NCBI RefSeq assembly: GCF_900120175.1
Contig: NZ_FQLF01000001.1
Location: forward strand, 1 to 64,000
Length of the DNA stretch: 64,000 nt
Reading direction: 5' to 3'
Source of the DNA: Oceanicoccus sp. KOV_DT_Chl
GTDB taxonomy: Bacteria; Pseudomonadota; Gammaproteobacteria; Pseudomonadales; Dasaniaceae
Part shown: one piece after another, positions 37,083 to 46,295 of the stretch
Layout of the letters: each line of letters starts with the position of its first letter
Numbering within the stretch: position 1 is the first letter of the stretch
Position numbers and translations under genes: made by a program
The notes under the pieces: generated by a model
Seen by the model: the letters and a program-made list of their open reading frames with translations, nothing else
Told to the model about the DNA's origin: nothing
The model's database searches: none

Positions 37083-38022
37083 TTAAAATTTCAGCACTAC
37101 CTTGCTGTAAACAGGGTCGGTAAGTGTAATATCGATCGCATCGGCGAACGGGTTGCCTTAACGTCAAAAATTGATTCCCAGTCGACCAGATCAAAAATAT
37201 CATCTGCCACCAAAGCTTTCAGTTGCGCAGGGGTAAAGGGGGGGATTTATCAAAGATGCCGTAGATCCGTAATAGTATGTCAAATAAACGATAGGGTATT
37301 GGTAGTAGGATTGTGCGGCTTTTAATGGTTTTCTTTATCGTTTTAATAATATCGATATAAGTCAGTTTTTCGCGGCCGGTGATATCGTAAGTTTTGTTGC
37401 TAATTCTTTTTTCCATAGAGGAAACAATAATGTCACAAAAATCACCGACAAATAGAGGTTGCCTCAGGTATTTGCCATCCCCTGGAATCGGAAATACTGG
37501 AGTTTTTTTCATAAACCTAGAGAGCCAGCCAAAGTGTTTTCTATCAAACCAGCCGAACATTAGCGTCGGTCTGAGGATGCAGTATTCAATACCACTATCG
37601 AGAACGATATTTTCTTGTTCTGTTTTGGAGCGAGTATAAAAATCATCAGCCACTGAGTTTATAACTGAAGAGCTGACATGAACCAGATGGCAGCTTTCGG
37701 GGTTGATAGCTGCCAATACATTTTCTGTGGCCAGAATATTATTACGTTGAAAAGGCTCATACTCTTTAGCTCCGATTTGTGCCTGTAGCATAATGACCTG
37801 AGAAGCGCTTTTAACTTTCTGCTGCCAAACTCCGGGCTCAGCAAGATCTACCTCAAAGCAGCGAATAGCAGGGTGCATTTTCTGCAAAATGGCCAGGTTG
37901 AATTGGTTTTTATCAAAGACGGTTAGATTGTTATAGCCCCGTTCGAGTAGTTTTGCGCATAGATTTTGGCCGACTAATCCTGCGCCGCCCGTTAAGGTGA
38001 TAGCTCTGTTTTTATCTGTCAT
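37083..38022 (-). CDS. NAD(P)-dependent epimerase/dehydratase-like protein, one or two frame breaks
   Basis: Extended-SDR: TGGAGLVGQNL loop at about 10-20, VHVSSSVIN and YTRSKTEQEN with the catalytic Tyr and Lys. The first frame stops at 37219 in a G7 run (37238-37244); one extra base restores PPFTPAQLKALVADDIFDLVDW. A second likely break at 37146-37147 (AA, plus strand) allows the ending DPVYSKVVLKF and a stop at 37083-37085, about 313 residues. The substrate (nucleotide or lipid-linked sugar) is not known. First gene in the run leading to dprE2. Confidence 0.72.
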
Positions 38023-38154
38023 TAGTAGATTTAATCGGATCGCTATTGAATAAATTTATTGGCAAGAGTCTAGCAAATAAGGGGGGCACTTCACATAGCT
38101 AAATCATATTTTTGGTCTGCCGGACGCATTCAGGATTAGCAGGCCAGAATAAAT

Positions 38155-39717
38155 TCATAGTTGTGAGGTTGGGATATAAACCGGAAGCTGTTTGTATTCC
38201 AGTTGATATTGTGTTCCAGACACGCAGAAACTAATATTTTTAGTATCCGGTTTTACAACCATGGTTGAATCTATCTTTAATATACTATATTCAGGTTTTT
38301 GTATTGTTATTGAGGTTGTCAGAGTATTACAATTTCCTGATGAAATTAAACGGGTGGGCAAGTTGTTTTCTGGGATAGCCTTTATTGGGTCATATAGTTT
38401 AATTTCTCGTGCTTGACGCAGCAGTCTGTGTGGATTTTCTGCAAATAGAACAAAGAGCCTTTTGGGGTCTTCATGCTCTAGCCAATAGATAAGGTTCTGT
38501 TGAATTGGCTTGAGCATTTTTTCAACATGAGGTCTTCCCCAGTGCCATGAATATAGGTTGAAAGTTATGGCGAAGAAAAAAATTGCAATAATTAATGGGT
38601 TGCTTAAGGCGGGATTGCCCTTTCTATTTACGTGATTTATAAAGGTACTGAGAAGAAAAGCGCCAAGAACAAGAGAGTAAAAGCTATAACGATTTTGAAA
38701 ATCAATGTCCATAAACGTTAAAACAAAGCGCATATAAGCCGTCAAGGCGATTGTGCCCAGTAAAAATAGACAAAATAGCATGGGCACAGGTTGTTGTTTG
38801 AATTCTCGCTTAAGCAGAAAGCCAGCAAAAATAACTATAATTAACCCTATTAAGGGTTGTATTTTTTCAATCCCAAAGCTGAACCCTGATCCAGTTAATG
38901 AAAGAAACCATATGATGAATTTAACTGGTTCAGATTGAACTAATTGTAGTTGGTTTTCTCGGCCGTCGGTATAGAAAATGGTCGTAATAACTTCGGATGA
39001 GTGATAATCCCTAAAAAATAAAAACGATGTGCCGATTGAAAAAATCAACCATATAGCTAATTGCCGATTGGGGCCATTTCTTAGATAGATTAATATTGCT
39101 CCAAGAGGCAGGATTAGCATGCCATTTCCTAAAGAATAGCAGCACAATAAGCCACTCAGCATTGCAAGAATAAAAGGTACAGGTCGAGTGCGTGTTAGTA
39201 GTATCAGTGTAATGAGTGCAAAGCTGGTTACAGCGAAGTAAGAGATTGCAGTGATCACCCAAAAACTTGCACCCCAATAGGCCAAGTTTAGTATTAGTAG
39301 TGCTCCGGTAAGCATAGCTATTGGGTGCTTAAATATTGCGCCGTGTAGCAGCACAAGAACAATGAGAAAAAAATTAGCAATTAACAAAATATGTTGATAA
39401 TTCAACTCACCAAAAAAAGAGTAATACAGTGTATAGATAGATCGGTTGATAACCGTTCTATGTTCATGGTGTTGCTCAAAAAAAAGTGCCAGTCGCTGCG
39501 AGAAGTCTGTCGCGTTCAGGTATTCCACCATAAACCTTAGGGAGTCACTGTAGTCATCATGTCTGGGGATATTGTTGGAGTGAAGATGGATTTGATATAA
39601 ATAAAATAAGGCTAATAAAAATAGAATACCTAAGCTGAAAAACCTAAAAATAGGAAAATAATCAGTAGTAGTAGATTCTAGAGTGGTGATTTTCAGCAAT
39701 TTAATTTCCTGTTTCAT
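38155..39717 (-). CDS. GT-C-like polytopic membrane protein
   Basis: 520 residues, about ten helices and a periplasmic C-terminal domain from about 400. The loop after the first helix reads IPRHDDYSDSLRFMVEYL and then HHEHRTVINRSIYTLYYSFFGELNYQHI, closely like 29632-31026 (DDY; NDHRIVTNRILYATIYAITGEINFY). The family is not one I can name. The acidic DDY suggests a GT-C active site. It stands alone between the epimerase-led operon and the YidC-fusion gene. Confidence 0.6.
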   Translation of the reverse strand: MKQEIKLLKITTLESTTTDYFPIFRFFSLGILFLLALFYLYQIHLHSNNIPRHDDYSDSLRFMVEYLNATDFSQRLALFFEQHHEHRTVINRSIYTLYYSFFGELNYQHILLIANFFLIVLVLLHGAIFKHPIAMLTGALLILNLAYWGASFWVITAISYFAVTSFALITLILLTRTRPVPFILAMLSGLLCCYSLGNGMLILPLGAILIYLRNGPNRQLAIWLIFSIGTSFLFFRDYHSSEVITTIFYTDGRENQLQLVQSEPVKFIIWFLSLTGSGFSFGIEKIQPLIGLIIVIFAGFLLKREFKQQPVPMLFCLFLLGTIALTAYMRFVLTFMDIDFQNRYSFYSLVLGAFLLSTFINHVNRKGNPALSNPLIIAIFFFAITFNLYSWHWGRPHVEKMLKPIQQNLIYWLEHEDPKRLFVLFAENPHRLLRQAREIKLYDPIKAIPENNLPTRLISSGNCNTLTTSITIQKPEYSILKIDSTMVVKPDTKNISFCVSGTQYQLEYKQLPVYIPTSQL

Positions 39718-39862
39718 TACTTTTATACATTGCCCCAGATTTTTCTGAATCGGGCTTGGTTTAAATCTAGACTGCGTCTATCTTAACCAAGAGATCACTG
39801 GATTTCTGTATTATGCAAATATTACTGTAGATTTTATCCAGAACAGCCTATTCGGCAATAGT

Positions 39863-42800
39863 CTAATATCGTAGCTCTATATTTTGAATTAGAACCACTG
39901 ATGATATTGTTGGGTCCATATCAATTCTAAATGGACCAATAAAGTCCTTTTCAGGGAATTTGATATATATTGAGTTACTACCTTTCGCGATCGAGTAATG
40001 TATCTGTTGAGATTCATGAAATTTTTTCATGTGCCCTGTTTGATAGTAAAAACTGATCGATTGTTCTTGGTTGCTCTTTAGTTTTATATGCAAGATCGGT
40101 TCAGATATTGCACTTTCTGATGCGGCATTAATAGTAATATAAGGGTCTTTGTTTTTAATTGAAATAACTTCAAGACCATTTTTTCCAGCATGCAGGTCCT
40201 TAAGTCCATGTGAGTTGATGACTGAGCGCTCCAAATCGTAGGGATGCTTATTTTTTCTGTTTGAAAATGAGTTTTCGAGCACTTTTTGTAGTGTTTTTGT
40301 TTTCATCTTTCTAAATATAAAATCTTCTGTCCTCTCAATTTCAAAAAGTGAAACATTGAATTCGGCAGGGAGGACCTTTTTCTCAGGCAATGAAAATGCA
40401 AAAAAACCGTCCTGTTCACGAACCTTGCCTGACTTAAAAACTGCTTGGATTTTACCATCTAGTACAGCAGCTATTATTTTGTCGTTTGCAGGGGTATTTC
40501 CATCATAAATAGTTCCGAAATGTGAGATTTCTTCAGGGTTCAGTGATCCGTCAAATGCAGCATTCAGATTGCTGGCAGTGCTTGTTGTTTTTTCATTGAC
40601 CTTGGCATCGATTAAAGCATTGTAGATTGGATTCTCAGTATAATTAACAGCAATCGTATGTGTGGGGCTCTCCTCCGAAAACAGTTGTCTCTTTCTATCT
40701 CGCGATTTCTGGAATAAAGTATCGATGTCAGTGAAGTATTTATTGTACCCGGGTATCATTTCGACCGATGGCGTTTGAAAGTCTCCATTAATTTCACTTA
40801 AGTCACGCCCGATAGATTTCCAGGGGCTGTCAATTCCAGTTACTTTAAGAATGGTAGAGGAAATATCTAAAGTCGTCACAAAAGATGGCTTAACTTTCCC
40901 TGTATTCTGATTAGGGTATTTTATCAATAGTGGCACTGAAATAATGTTTGGCCATGAGCCTTTGTTGTTAGGTGCCCTTCTGCTAGGCCCAATTTTATTA
41001 TAAGACACCCCATGGTCTGCAGTAACTATTATCAAACTTCTATCAAATATTTCTTTTTTCTTCAGCAGTTTGATGAAGTCATGCAGCAAGCTGTCGGCGT
41101 ATGCCGACTGCTGTATGTAATTGTGATATACAACATTTAAGTGTGCCAGCTTTGCATTTTTAACAAAAGGATCATGATCGAGCAATGTGGAAAGTATAGG
41201 TTTGCTATTGCGAATGGAGCGGCCTAGAGATGTTGTAGTGTAGTGTGCGTGTGGGATTTCAAAGTGTAAAAAATTAAACTGACTGCTTACGCCGGCAGTA
41301 TCTACACGTTTCATCCAGTCAATGAATTGCTTCTCGTGCGGATTTGTATGTGGCTTGGTTGATAGTTTGTTTTTATCTTTAAAAAATATGCCAAACCCTT
41401 TCCATGTTTGAGGGATAACCCCGATTTTTTCTTCAATCCAATCTTGGTGGCTTATGATATGTATGTACAAGGTTGAAAGGTCGGAGGCCAATAACCTTTT
41501 ATTTGTATATCTATTGGATATGAAGTCGGCAGGTAAAATGCTACTTAATGCGTCAATAGATCCTTTTGATTGAAATAACTCAATTAAGTTAGCCTTCGGT
41601 GCGAGTCCCTTTTCTTGGATTCGCAAGTTTCCTGAGGCGATACTGGGAACGCTAATAGCCGTTCTCGGGTGTACAGTAAGCGCATTAGGGAAATAATCTG
41701 ACGCCATAGCTAATTCTGCAAACCCGGGGTATCTGATCTCATCCAGTAGGCCTTTCGAGTTTTGGAGTGTTAAGCCGCTGAGCTCATCAAAAATCAATAA
41801 AAAAACAGGGGTTTCATTCATTTTCTCTATTATAGAAGATGATGATTTTTCTGGCTGCTTAAATAAACTGGAGGCAGGAGAAGCAAATATGAAGTGTAAA
41901 ATAACTAGCGGTATTATAAATGATAAGTATGAGATGTTTTTTAATAGTTTCTTTCTTAAGATAATGACAACGGCTGAAGCTGTTAGTACTAAAGACAATA
42001 ATAACAATATGTAAGGTTCGTATTTGGATGAGAAATAGCCATAACCTAATTTGTTTAAGGTATAAAAGATAAACAAACCAAGAAAAATGAATGAGTTTAT
42101 AAAGTCAAATGATGTTGCAATTCCCGCGCGTTTGCTCGCCCAGCGGAGTACGCTTAAAGTAAGAGGTGGGATAATAAAAATTGCTAGCAATATTCCAATA
42201 ATAGAGTTACTTGACAAGCTGTGGGCAGTAAAAAAATTAAACTGGTCACCAAGCACACCTAGTAAAGGAATAAGAATAGCCAGATTTGTCAAAAAAAATA
42301 GGTAACCGTACTCTTCAAAAACATGGACAATGAATGTTTTTTTGAATTCTATCTTGGCTTTTCTTGGCTTTAATTTATCAGTTATAGCAGGTGTAAAATT
42401 TGAAACTAAAGAGAACAGGTTGCTTGTTGTCCAGTAAATAAGTAGTGCAAGAGGAGACGCGTACAGTACAACAAGAAATATCAATGATATAAGTAAGCCT
42501 TGTATAAAGTTTTTTCGACTAAACGTCGGTGCCGTGATTAATGCGATAACATTTACCAGTGTCATCACAAATGGCATCAAGTGAGCACGACCGAATAAAA
42601 GGGTGTCAGGCTTCCCCAAATCACCTATATACGGCACCATACTCCCTGCCAACTGGGGAAAATCAGAGAGCATGAAGTAGGCCGCAATAAAGAAAGGCAG
42701 TTGCACGCCCAAGCCGGCAAGAGAGCGTATAGTAAAGACGGGGTGGTAACCGTATCTTGTGTATAGTCTTTGAATGGCTTCGTGTCGCTGTGCTGCTTTA

Positions 42801-43021
42801 TATTTTAGTTTTATTGCTGCGATTTGCGGTGCCAAAACTGACTCTATTTCAACTTGATTGGTAACTGCTCGGCTTGCATATTTTTCTAACGGTTTAGTTG
42901 CAAGGCGCACCGCAATGGCGAGTAACACAATACCCAACAAATAAGAGTTTGTTATACTGCTTAAGATAATAAAAATAGTTTCTAGAACAGATTCAATCGG
43001 TGCAAGTGTATACTGGTACAT
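39863..43021 (-). CDS. YidC/Oxa1-core membrane domain fused to an LtaS/sulfatase-type domain
   Basis: 1052 residues, three parts. (1) Residues about 1-235 match the conserved core of YidC/Oxa1 insertases: the first core helix carries the hydrophilic-groove Arg (AIAVRLATKPLEK, Arg39), then a cytosolic hairpin (APQIAAIKLKY, LYTRYGYHPVF), LGVQLPFFIAAYFML and two more helices ending LLIYWTTSNLFSLV. There is no YidC P1 domain. (2) About 235-385: five or six extra helices. (3) About 390-700: alkaline-phosphatase/sulfatase superfamily, with metal ligands in LLIFDELSG, nucleophile-region VHPRTAISVPS, and IIVTADHGVSYN. A beta-rich tail follows. LtaS/OpgB-type enzymes in this superfamily move phosphoglycerol. 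Adjacent (22 bases) to a CDP-glycerol-type transferase. Complete frame. Confidence 0.85.
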   Translation of the reverse strand: MYQYTLAPIESVLETIFIILSSITNSYLLGIVLLAIAVRLATKPLEKYASRAVTNQVEIESVLAPQIAAIKLKYKAAQRHEAIQRLYTRYGYHPVFTIRSLAGLGVQLPFFIAAYFMLSDFPQLAGSMVPYIGDLGKPDTLLFGRAHLMPFVMTLVNVIALITAPTFSRKNFIQGLLISLIFLVVLYASPLALLIYWTTSNLFSLVSNFTPAITDKLKPRKAKIEFKKTFIVHVFEEYGYLFFLTNLAILIPLLGVLGDQFNFFTAHSLSSNSIIGILLAIFIIPPLTLSVLRWASKRAGIATSFDFINSFIFLGLFIFYTLNKLGYGYFSSKYEPYILLLLSLVLTASAVVIILRKKLLKNISYLSFIIPLVILHFIFASPASSLFKQPEKSSSSIIEKMNETPVFLLIFDELSGLTLQNSKGLLDEIRYPGFAELAMASDYFPNALTVHPRTAISVPSIASGNLRIQEKGLAPKANLIELFQSKGSIDALSSILPADFISNRYTNKRLLASDLSTLYIHIISHQDWIEEKIGVIPQTWKGFGIFFKDKNKLSTKPHTNPHEKQFIDWMKRVDTAGVSSQFNFLHFEIPHAHYTTTSLGRSIRNSKPILSTLLDHDPFVKNAKLAHLNVVYHNYIQQSAYADSLLHDFIKLLKKKEIFDRSLIIVTADHGVSYNKIGPSRRAPNNKGSWPNIISVPLLIKYPNQNTGKVKPSFVTTLDISSTILKVTGIDSPWKSIGRDLSEINGDFQTPSVEMIPGYNKYFTDIDTLFQKSRDRKRQLFSEESPTHTIAVNYTENPIYNALIDAKVNEKTTSTASNLNAAFDGSLNPEEISHFGTIYDGNTPANDKIIAAVLDGKIQAVFKSGKVREQDGFFAFSLPEKKVLPAEFNVSLFEIERTEDFIFRKMKTKTLQKVLENSFSNRKNKHPYDLERSVINSHGLKDLHAGKNGLEVISIKNKDPYITINAASESAISEPILHIKLKSNQEQSISFYYQTGHMKKFHESQQIHYSIAKGSNSIYIKFPEKDFIGPFRIDMDPTISSVVLIQNIELRY

Positions 43022-43042
43022 ATATAAAATATAATCCTTGTA

Positions 43043-44437
43043 TCAGATCGAAGTAGTCTGATTTGGCTGCTTACGAATATCACCTATCTCATTCCGCAAG
43101 ACGTCCATTTGGTGCTTGAGGGGTTGCTCAGTGGCTGTCATTGATAGCAGATCGGTCTGCTGCTTTAGGTACGCAGCAATAGCAACGGATGAGCTGCCAT
43201 TATTAGCAACATATTTATTTCTCAGTCCCTCCATGCTTTCTGGTGTGAATTGCTTTATTGTTTCTTCTGCAATTTGGTTAATTAAATGAATTTTATCTGA
43301 ATTAACGACCACGCCAATTTTTTCAGCCATTGTGTCGGCCCATGTTTCTGTCATGTAGTCGCTTTCATAGATTTGGCGGCTTTGCCGCGAGATCGGCAAC
43401 GTGATGACAGGTTTTTGGTATAAAAAAGCAAAATCAAAGCGAATAGATGATGCATCCGATATAAGAATGTCTGCCTGAGACATGGCCTGAGTTCCAAAAA
43501 CATTGTCATCCCAGGTCACATTGCTTAGGTTTTTGGTGTCAGCGATCCATCTGTCAATAGCTTCAGGCTCAAATATATAAGAATGAGGGTGTAAGCGGAC
43601 AATTACGCGATATTTTGCCTCGGCGAGGGTTTTGACAAAGTTTGTTCCATACTCTGAAAAGCATCCTTTCGCTCCCCATGAAGGAGCAACAAGAACCGTT
43701 ATGTATGGCTGCTCTTTTATTTCGGCCGGCATTGCATATTCATATTTTTGACGTTCCAGATCATCAAGGTAGGGCAGCCCTGCAACAACCAGTTCCTTTT
43801 TTTTCAGATTTCTGGCACTTTCTACTAGTCTTATTGAACGCTCTTCGTGTGGACCTACTATTAAAACAGAGTCATAAAAATCAAGGCTTCCTTTGTGATA
43901 GCAAGAAAGGTCGACCATTGAATGAAATACATGCACCAGATTTATGACACCTGAAGGACGTTGCACCGGATAACCTGCTGAACCTATGTTCGGTGTGGTA
44001 CTCAGCATGACAGGGGATTTAATGTTAGCTATTTTTGCAAAACCTAAGCGCCCCTTGGGCAGCCGTCTGGAATGCATGAACGTGTTGTCAATCTCAAGCC
44101 CCGGATCGTATACATCAAGGGTGATATAGCGAAAATGTATTTTTTGCGAAATAAGTTCTTCAATAATAGGCCGAAAAGTTGTCCAGTAGGTTTTGCCTTC
44201 ACTAAAAATTACCGGCATGCATTGCTCATCGCTGCCACACTTTTCATGCTTGGATCCATCTGATGAGCGGGTAAGTAGCTTATAAAAAACAGACTTTATA
44301 AAAAAAATTATTGAGCCAAAAATTGCAATAAAAAATGAGGCGATGGCATTCCCTGACGCGGGATCCAGATAAGCATAGGCGGTTTCAGAATTCATCAAGA
44401 CGATTAATAAGAGTAGCACTGCAAATTTGTTATTCAT
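43043..44437 (-). CDS. CDP-glycerol glycerophosphotransferase-like protein (TagB/TagF type)
   Basis: 464 residues. The N terminus has a signal-like helix, then YLDPASGNAIASFFIAIFG with a second helix. The soluble part is GT-B-like: VLVAPSWGAKGCF, VIVRLHPHSYIFEP, DILISDASSIRFDFAFLYQKPVI; these RLHPH and SDxSS blocks are the CDP-glycerol:poly(glycerophosphate) transferase marks, with conserved His and Asp. Gram-positive relatives build teichoic acid; Gram-negative relatives add glycerol phosphate to capsules. It precedes the YidC-sulfatase-fold fusion by 22 bases, so the two probably act together. No CDP-glycerol synthesis gene (tagD) is in the window. Confidence 0.82.
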   Translation of the reverse strand: MNNKFAVLLLLIVLMNSETAYAYLDPASGNAIASFFIAIFGSIIFFIKSVFYKLLTRSSDGSKHEKCGSDEQCMPVIFSEGKTYWTTFRPIIEELISQKIHFRYITLDVYDPGLEIDNTFMHSRRLPKGRLGFAKIANIKSPVMLSTTPNIGSAGYPVQRPSGVINLVHVFHSMVDLSCYHKGSLDFYDSVLIVGPHEERSIRLVESARNLKKKELVVAGLPYLDDLERQKYEYAMPAEIKEQPYITVLVAPSWGAKGCFSEYGTNFVKTLAEAKYRVIVRLHPHSYIFEPEAIDRWIADTKNLSNVTWDDNVFGTQAMSQADILISDASSIRFDFAFLYQKPVITLPISRQSRQIYESDYMTETWADTMAEKIGVVVNSDKIHLINQIAEETIKQFTPESMEGLRNKYVANNGSSSVAIAAYLKQQTDLLSMTATEQPLKHQMDVLRNEIGDIRKQPNQTTSI

Positions 44438-45259
44438 GTCTATCCAAACAAAAAATTAATAGAAGGGTGTGTGGTCATTTCTATTAGCTACAACTCTAAT
44501 CATAAATGGGTTTTCTTCTTTTCAGGTTATTGAGAGCCAGCCCCTGACCCTTTATGAGAAGCAAAACTTATCACCACTTTTCATTGATTTATAAGTTTTT
44601 TGATGCGTTATGTGGCCAGATTCATCAGCTATTTACTGTAGAAGCTGCGATAATCATACCTTTATGCTCGTGAAGCACCAAAACATAACTAAATCAAAAG
44701 GTTAGAGTAGCAGCAATTATCTATTATTAGCAATTTACTTGGTTGTCATGAGGGCTTTGGGTCTTTTCGATACCGCTAAGGGTATTAGCCTCGGCTAATT
44801 AGCTGCCAGAATCGAAAGCGCTGTCGCGAACGGGGCTATCAACCTAACCCCTTGGCGTAGTGAGTGTCTTGATAAAGGTTTTGGTGTGGGGCCAGCTGAA
44901 GCAGAAATCGACATCGTTTATTGTTCATAGCTTGTAGTTGCGCCATTAATGTAAGTTGTAATGACTAAAGTTTGTCGTGTGCCCGGTGCGGGAGTTGCAT
45001 ATAGTAGTTTAAGTTGGCCGTTACCCGCTTGGCTCCATGAGGCTATTTTAGAATATTTGGAGCCAGGTTCAATTTAACAACGTTTGTAAATTGGCCGTTG
45101 GGCTGTTCTATAGCTAAAATGGCTCGCCTTTTGTCTTGAGGCCGAGCAGTATCAACAAAAACTTCAATTTACATATCGGTGAGTTGTCAAGATAGACAGA
45201 TTTATCTTGTCAGTTTTGTTAATATACTGGTCGTTTATATCAGTCACTAGGTTTTTAAT
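44438..45259. other. 822-base stretch without an intact gene
   Basis: Divergent promoter region between 44437 (minus) and 45260 (plus). It holds a frame-broken coding-like segment at 44918-45206 (separate entry) and two small inverted repeats near 44780-44806 on the plus strand (ATACC / GGTAT and TTAGCC / GGCTAA). I see no RNA gene and no clean promoter. Confidence 0.5.
44918..45206 (-). pseudogene. Coding-like fragment, frame-broken, unknown protein
   Basis: Read on the minus strand with single-base corrections at T3 45168-45170 and T4 45047-45050, the DNA gives about 95 residues of plausible protein: SVYLDNSPICKIEVFVDTA, RRAILAIEQPNGQFTNVV, LNLAPN, IASWSQAGNGQLKLLYA, RQTLVITTYINGATTSYEQ, stop. 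The correction rule is the same as for the known broken genes. No start codon is evident, and the segment runs close to the start of the radical SAM gene. It may be a gene remnant or part of a mis-sequenced gene. I recognise no family. Confidence 0.35.
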
Positions 45260-46285
45260 ATGAGTGGTCCTTTACAGATGGCGCAGGCCATAGGTGATTA
45301 TTTAATAACTAAGCGTATGAAGCATATGATTGTGCATGTAACTAATGCGTGTAACTTTCGTTGCGATCATTGTTTTGTCGATTTTGAAGGTAAAAAACGA
45401 GACTTAAAGCTTGCCGATTATCAACAGCTTGCTGCAGATAGCGAATCCTTGATGTGGCTCGATATAGCCGGTGGAGAGCCTTTCTTGCGTAAAGATCTTG
45501 CCGATATTGTTTGTGCGTTCGATGCCAAAATCGTTCATATACCAACGAATGGATCTTTGATACCTCAAATGATTTCTACTTTAAGGGAAATAAAAGAACG
45601 CTCCGATTGCGAAATTATCATTGGCTTGAGTTTGGATGGTTTACAGGATTCTCATGACAGGATTCGCAAGGTGCCAGGTAGTTATGAGCAGGTTTGGGAG
45701 GCTTATGAGGCTTTAAGGGAGATCAGTGGAGTTTCCGTTAAGGTTTGTACGGTTATTAATAATGAAAACCTGAATGAAATTTTACCCTTGATGGAGGAGG
45801 TTCAAAGCAGGGGAGCGGATTTCCATTCAGTTATTCTTCTTAGGGGAGAAACGCTGGACCCCAATGTTCGTCTGCCCACCTTGGTAGAATTAAGAAGTCT
45901 TGAGTCGAAAATGTTTGAGGTGCTTAGCCGTTACGATTATGGCCGATCATCCCTTTCGGCCCATATTCTTAGAAATTTCCATCGTAATCTATGGGATATA
46001 TCGCTGAAAACATTGGAGCAGCGTACACAGGTTATACCCTGTTTAGCTGGGCAAACTCAGCTGGTGGTTAACGGTGATGGCACTGTGTCTTCATGTGAAA
46101 TGCTGCCTGCTGTGGGTAATATTAAGGATAATCGTTTGCCGGATATTATTTCCAGTGATGCCTATCAAGAGCAAGTCAATATGATAAAAAATAAGGGATG
46201 TCATTGCACACACAATTGCGCAATGCTTGATAGTATATTTTTTAATCCGGCTAATTTACCTTCACTATTATTTAGCCGTGCCTGA
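45260..46285 (+). CDS. Radical SAM protein with C-terminal cysteine cluster
   Basis: 341 residues. The CxxxCxxC cluster that holds the 4Fe-4S centre is CNFRCDHC at 31-38, preceded by HMIVHVTNA. Then WLDIAGGEPFLRKDL (GGEP SAM contact) and GLSLDGLQDSHD, standard for the radical SAM TIM barrel. The end has several Cys (CLAGQ, SCEML, GCHCTHNCAM) arranged like a SPASM/twitch extension, which binds an extra cluster. The reaction is unknown. The gene is followed after 10 bases by a GT2 gene and they appear to be one operon. ATG 45260 with AGG upstream. Confidence 0.85.
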   Translation: MSGPLQMAQAIGDYLITKRMKHMIVHVTNACNFRCDHCFVDFEGKKRDLKLADYQQLAADSESLMWLDIAGGEPFLRKDLADIVCAFDAKIVHIPTNGSLIPQMISTLREIKERSDCEIIIGLSLDGLQDSHDRIRKVPGSYEQVWEAYEALREISGVSVKVCTVINNENLNEILPLMEEVQSRGADFHSVILLRGETLDPNVRLPTLVELRSLESKMFEVLSRYDYGRSSLSAHILRNFHRNLWDISLKTLEQRTQVIPCLAGQTQLVVNGDGTVSSCEMLPAVGNIKDNRLPDIISSDAYQEQVNMIKNKGCHCTHNCAMLDSIFFNPANLPSLLFSRA

Positions 46286-46295
46286 AAACTTTTTT

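Noticed and set aside
45201-45228. Promoter for the radical SAM gene (TTTATC ... TATACT)
   Set aside because: Spacing of 16 is possible but the -35 matches only three of six positions and part of it overlaps the coding-like segment; too weak to list.
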